From NCBI GenBank assembly GCA_009782655.1, contig WRIQ01000021.1, positions 1-10,983 on the forward strand: a DNA stretch of 10,983 bases, written 5' to 3'. This document shows, piece by piece, positions 8,432 to 10,983 of this stretch. Made by a program: the position numbers and the translations under genes. Source of the DNA: Prolixibacteraceae bacterium. GTDB lineage: Bacteria; Bacteroidota; Bacteroidia; Bacteroidales; Prolixibacteraceae. The notes under the pieces are model-generated. The model worked only from the letters and a program-made list of their open reading frames with translations, was not told where the DNA came from and made no database searches. Position 1 is the first letter of the stretch, and each line of letters opens with the position of its first letter.

Positions 8432-8530
8432 TTTAGAATCCCCGATTTAGATTAAAAATTGATAACCGATTGTTGCTGTTTTTTTTTGTAAAACTACATA
8501 AATTGCGGCTATCTGCGCCATCAAAAAATT

Positions 8531-8560
8531 CAAAAATAATAGAAAAAACTCGAAATACAG
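8531..8560 (-). promoter_or_regulatory. Possible promoter for the upstream GH127-type gene
   Basis: On the minus strand TATTTTTG (8538-8531) fits the TAnnTTTG -7 box. The matching -33 position, 19 bp further upstream, reads CTG (8560-8558), one mismatch from TTG. Transcription would start near 8524, giving a leader of about 93 nt. The site lies in AT-rich DNA where such matches arise by chance. Confidence 0.33.
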
Positions 8561-8731
8561 CCTGAAAACACAGGAAAGCATTTTGCGTAGAACATTTACA
8601 ACAAGCGGCATAGCTGTCGCATCACGAAATTATTGCATCATGGAACCATAAACAAGTCCAAAGAATCAATGCCCGAATGTTTAACGGATTGCGCGATTGC
8701 CAGCAAATTTCGCAGCTTTTTCGATTATTGA

Positions 8732-8762
8732 TTGAGTTTGTAAAATTAATTCTATTAATTTG
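8732..8762 (+). promoter_or_regulatory. Possible promoter for the glycosyltransferase gene
   Basis: TTG at 8732-8734 is followed after 20 bp by TTAATTTG (8755-8762), one mismatch from TAnnTTTG. The start site would fall near 8769, about 65 nt before the ATG at 8834. The -7 box lies inside the right arm of a perfect dyad (8743-8761), so a protein bound there would block the promoter. Confidence 0.35.
8743..8761. repeat. Perfect 8-bp inverted repeat (candidate operator)
   Basis: AAATTAAT, a TCT centre, then ATTAATTT form a perfect dyad of 19 bp. It overlaps the putative -7 box of the glycosyltransferase promoter. Both arms are pure A/T, so chance is a real alternative, and no known regulator site is recognised. 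Confidence 0.4.
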
Positions 8763-8824
8763 CAAGGACAAAACGTTCGCCGATTTCCTTTCAAATTCGG
8801 GTGCAGCGAGCGTTTTTCCGTAAA

Positions 8825-8828
8825 AGGA
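8825..8828 (+). promoter_or_regulatory. Ribosome binding site that decides the glycosyltransferase start
   Basis: AGGA, within AAAAGGA, stands 5 nt before the ATG at 8834. This favours that ATG over the in-frame GTG at 8801, which has no such site and would add eleven basic residues before the first membrane segment. Confidence 0.55.
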
Positions 8829-8833
8829 TTTTT

Positions 8834-10483
8834 ATGATTTTATTGAAACGAAGCATTTTGATCCGGATATTGATCGTAATTTTCGGAATCATCGTATTTG
8901 TTCCGGGCATCGGAGGGGTTCATCTTTTCGACTGGGATGAAATTAACTTCGCAGAGTCGGCACGCGAAATGCTTGTCTCCGGCGACTACCTGACGGTGCA
9001 AATCAATTTCAATCCGTTTTGGGAAAAACCGCCTTTGTTTATCTGGATGCAGGTTTTGACGATGAAAATTTTCGGCGTCAACGAGTTCGCAACACGCCTG
9101 CCCAACGCTTTTTGCGGTATTGTTACACTGCTGGCTCTGTTCGATATAGGCAAAAAGATTCACAGCATACAATTCGGAATAATCTGGACGCTTTTCTACG
9201 CCTGTTCTTTCATGCCTTTTTTTTATTTCAAATCGGGAATTATAGACCCATGGTTCAATATTTTTATTTTTTTGGGTATCTCATTTTTCATCGATTGTAT
9301 AAGCAATCCCGACTCTCGAAAACAAGACATTTCCATTTCATTATCAGCAATTTTCATTGGTTTGTCCGTATTAACAAAAGGCCCTGTGGGTTTCCTCATT
9401 TTCATGTTAACGCTTTTTGTCTACCTGATATTGATAAAATTTAAAATCCGGTTCAGGGCAAAGCACATTATCGTATTCTGTGTCCTGCTTGCCGCGATAG
9501 GTGGTTTTTGGTTTATTATCCAGATAATCAACGGCAATTTCGGAATTATTCGGGAATTTATCGTTTATCAGATTCGTTTGTTTCAAACCGAAGACGCCGG
9601 ACATGGTGGTTTCCTGCTGTACCATTTCGTTATTCTGCTTCTGGGCGTCTTCCCTGCCTCGGTGATTGCGCTGCCTGTTTTCCACAAATCGATATTGAAA
9701 GATGAACAAAATGCACAAATGAAACTTTTCTTCCAGTGGATGATGATCCTGTTCTGGGTAGTCCTCATTCTTTTCACCATCGTGAGAACAAAAATCATCC
9801 ACTATTCATCAATGTGTTATTTTCCGCTTACTTTTTTCGCTTCGTGGTATGTTCTACAGGTTTTTGAGAACAAGAAAGAAATTACAAAACTCATAAAAAT
9901 TCCGTTGCTGGTTGTTGCCGGCATCGCCGCCGTTCTTGTCGCCCTCATTCCTTTTTTCGACAAATTCAAACATTTGCTATATCCATATATTGATGAATTC
10001 ACTCTGGGTAACATGCAGGCTACTGCTTCGTGGGCTGGTTTCGAATGGCTGTTGGGCGTTGTGCTGATTGCCGGTGCAATCCTGTTCATCGTCTTCCTCA
10101 AATCCAACAAGCAAAAGGCGTTCCTCTACCTTTTGGGTGGTTCGCTCGTTGTTGCTTTCTCCGCCACCACATTTTATTCGCGTCAGGTTGAACAATATAC
10201 GCAAAATGAAGCCATCAAGTTTTACCAGTCGCGGCGGGGCGAAGATTGTTACATTTTAAGTATGCAAAAAAGCTATGCTCAATATTTCTACAGCGACCGC
10301 CAACCCGCAAACAACAACGCCGACAGGGATTTCCTCCAGCGGGGAGCCATCGACAAACCTTGCTATTTTGTTGTCAGAAACACCCGGAAAAACATCGATT
10401 CTTTTTTGTCGGCTACTTCGAACCCCCAAAAGTTGTATGACAAAAACGGTTTCGCCTTCTTTATGCGGCAGCCTGTAGAATGA
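8834..10483 (+). CDS. ArnT/PMT-like integral membrane glycosyltransferase (GT-C fold)
   Basis: The product is 549 residues, the usual size of ArnT-like (GT83/PMT) enzymes. These use a polyprenyl-phosphate sugar to modify lipid A, another glycolipid or a protein on the outer face of the inner membrane. About 12-13 hydrophobic segments are visible, the first at about residues 7-27. The first periplasmic loop carries the family hallmark FDWDEINFAE (32-41) with the conserved acidic residues Asp33, Asp35 and Glu36, then FWEKPP (62-67). Further family-type motifs are LTKGPVG (180-186), EDAGHGG (253-259) and RTKIIHY (318-324). The last about 100 residues are mostly soluble. The gene stands alone and diverges from the glycosidase block. 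The sugar donor and acceptor cannot be read from sequence, so I give no symbol. A 93-bp gap holding an inverted repeat separates it from the next gene. Confidence 0.83.
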   Translation: MILLKRSILIRILIVIFGIIVFVPGIGGVHLFDWDEINFAESAREMLVSGDYLTVQINFNPFWEKPPLFIWMQVLTMKIFGVNEFATRLPNAFCGIVTLLALFDIGKKIHSIQFGIIWTLFYACSFMPFFYFKSGIIDPWFNIFIFLGISFFIDCISNPDSRKQDISISLSAIFIGLSVLTKGPVGFLIFMLTLFVYLILIKFKIRFRAKHIIVFCVLLAAIGGFWFIIQIINGNFGIIREFIVYQIRLFQTEDAGHGGFLLYHFVILLLGVFPASVIALPVFHKSILKDEQNAQMKLFFQWMMILFWVVLILFTIVRTKIIHYSSMCYFPLTFFASWYVLQVFENKKEITKLIKIPLLVVAGIAAVLVALIPFFDKFKHLLYPYIDEFTLGNMQATASWAGFEWLLGVVLIAGAILFIVFLKSNKQKAFLYLLGGSLVVAFSATTFYSRQVEQYTQNEAIKFYQSRRGEDCYILSMQKSYAQYFYSDRQPANNNADRDFLQRGAIDKPCYFVVRNTRKNIDSFLSATSNPQKLYDKNGFAFFMRQPVE

Positions 10484-10490
10484 ATTTTGA

Positions 10491-10509
10491 AAATTTTCCT
10501 CGAAAATTT
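10491..10509. repeat. Inverted repeat after the glycosyltransferase gene
   Basis: AAATTTTC, loop CTC, GAAAATTT form a perfect 8-bp stem starting 8 bp after the stop codon. It could act as a weak transcript end or 3' stabilising hairpin. It has no G+C-rich stem and no clear T run after it, so it is not a standard intrinsic terminator. Confidence 0.35.
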
Positions 10510-10527
10510 ACTATATGGATATTTCGC

Positions 10528-10535
10528 TAAATTTG
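10528..10535 (+). promoter_or_regulatory. -7 box of a Bacteroidota-type promoter for the AddB-like gene
   Basis: TAAATTTG matches TAnnTTTG exactly and lies 42 bp before the ATG at 10577. No TTG stands at the expected -33 distance; TTTA at 10507-10510, 17 bp away, is the closest. It may start the AddB-like gene independently of the glycosyltransferase gene. Confidence 0.4.
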
Positions 10536-10576
10536 CAATTGCGTACCGGTAAATTTTAATTTGAAGAAAAACATAT

Positions 10577-10983
10577 ATGCAACGATTTTTAGAGGCTTGC
10601 GCTTCATATATTTACGCCACATATCAGACGTCGCTTGCCGATGTTTGCATTGTTTTCCCCAACCGCCGCGCCGGCGTATTCTTCAAGGCTTATATACAGA
10701 AACTGATTCGGCAGCCGCTTTTCAGTCCGCAAATTACCACCATGCAGGAGTTGTCGCTGTCATTCTCGAAACTTCAAACATCCGATAATTTGCTGCTTAT
10801 CACCCATTTGTATAAAATTTTCAAAAGCGTCACCGGTACACAGGAAACTTTCGACGAGTTCTATTTTTGGGGCGAAGTACTGCTCAACGATTTCAACGAC
10901 CTCGACAACTATATGGCCAATGCCCGCGATGTTTTCAGCAATTTGGCCAATGTAAAAGCTGTTGAATATCACTTCGATTATCT
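10577..10983 (+). CDS. AddB-like PD-(D/E)XK helicase-nuclease protein, N-terminal part (runs off the window)
   Basis: From the ATG at 10577 the frame is open to the edge, giving 135 codons. The N-terminus matches the Bacteroidota AddB-like family, whose members are about 900-1000 residues long and end in a PD-(D/E)XK nuclease domain. Telling segments are IVFPNRRAGVFFK (25-37), the helicase-like loop region that starts these proteins, then ITTMQEL (53-59), FDEFYFWGE (92-100) and DFNDLDNY (105-112). AddB partners the AddA helicase-nuclease in processing double-strand breaks for recombination in the cytoplasm. The nuclease domain lies beyond the window, so neither completeness nor activity can be judged. 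The start is chosen because the conserved N-terminal block begins right after it; no strong Shine-Dalgarno site precedes it. Confidence 0.75.
   Translation, partial: MQRFLEACASYIYATYQTSLADVCIVFPNRRAGVFFKAYIQKLIRQPLFSPQITTMQELSLSFSKLQTSDNLLLITHLYKIFKSVTGTQETFDEFYFWGEVLLNDFNDLDNYMANARDVFSNLANVKAVEYHFDY

Larger units (their letters stand above)
8432..8833. other. Divergent intergenic region with no gene, AT-rich
   Basis: These 402 bp separate the leftward glycosidase gene from the rightward glycosyltransferase gene. I see no convincing coding frame, RNA gene or repeat array. The region is rich in A and T runs and holds a promoter-like site on each strand, a perfect dyad at 8743-8761, and a weak hairpin at 8605-8620 (GCGGCA, loop TAGC, TGTCGC, with one G-T pair). 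It most likely carries both promoters and any operator for the glycosidase genes. Confidence 0.6.

Noticed and set aside
8605..8620. Small hairpin GCGGCA-TAGC-TGTCGC as a regulatory RNA or terminator
   Set aside because: The stem is short with an imperfect pair, no T run follows, and no nearby gene end would need it.
8801..8833. GTG at 8801 as the glycosyltransferase start
   Set aside because: The ATG at 8834 has AGGA at a good distance and gives a typical family N-terminus; the GTG has no such site.
8834..10483. A link between an ArnT-like enzyme (L-aminoarabinose transfer in enterobacteria) and the nearby arabinofuranosidases
   Set aside because: ArnT-like proteins in Bacteroidota have varied or unknown donors, the gene is divergent with its own promoter region, and nothing in the sequence shows an arabinose-type donor.

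Overview
The window looks like chromosomal DNA from a member of the Bacteroidota, most likely Bacteroidales-like. The signs are a DUF4369/TlpA-type lipoprotein, two lipoprotein beta-L-arabinofuranosidase-type glycosidases (DUF1680 fold), a dipeptidyl-peptidase-IV-like S9 peptidase, an ArnT-like glycosyltransferase, the start of a Bacteroidota-type AddB-like protein, and matches to the Bacteroidota promoter pattern (TTTG/TTG, about 19-20 bp, TAnnTTTG). I saw no tRNA, rRNA, CRISPR array, transposase or insertion-sequence end.

Layout. The left 8.4 kb is transcribed leftwards (minus strand). From upstream to downstream it holds two tandem, clearly paralogous GH127/GH146-type lipoproteins (8431-5969 and 5871-3457), a secreted S9 peptidase (3223-995) with a well-formed promoter of its own, and a small AT-rich lipoprotein gene (881-150). 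This last gene has the DUF4369 head and the tail of a thioredoxin domain but lacks the redox CxxC segment. A probable further minus-strand gene starts at 41 and leaves the window. A 402-bp gene-free divergent region (8432-8833) separates this block from two plus-strand genes: an ArnT/PMT-like GT-C glycosyltransferase (8834-10483) and the first about 135 codons of an AddB-like helicase/nuclease protein (10577 to the edge).

How the genes may work together. The two lipoprotein glycosidases keep the residues expected for cysteine-dependent retaining beta-L-arabinofuranosidases, and the secreted S9 peptidase belongs to a family that often acts near proline. Together they suggest removal of beta-L-arabinofuranose from a plant glycan, possibly from hydroxyproline-rich glycoproteins, followed by peptide trimming. 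This is inference: no SusC/SusD pair, sulfatase or dedicated regulator lies in the window. The glycosyltransferase and AddB genes look like ordinary chromosomal neighbours. I found no clearly new system. The items most worth a second look are the CxxC-less thioredoxin-like lipoprotein, the glycosidase pair beside a peptidase, and a perfect dyad over the putative glycosyltransferase promoter.
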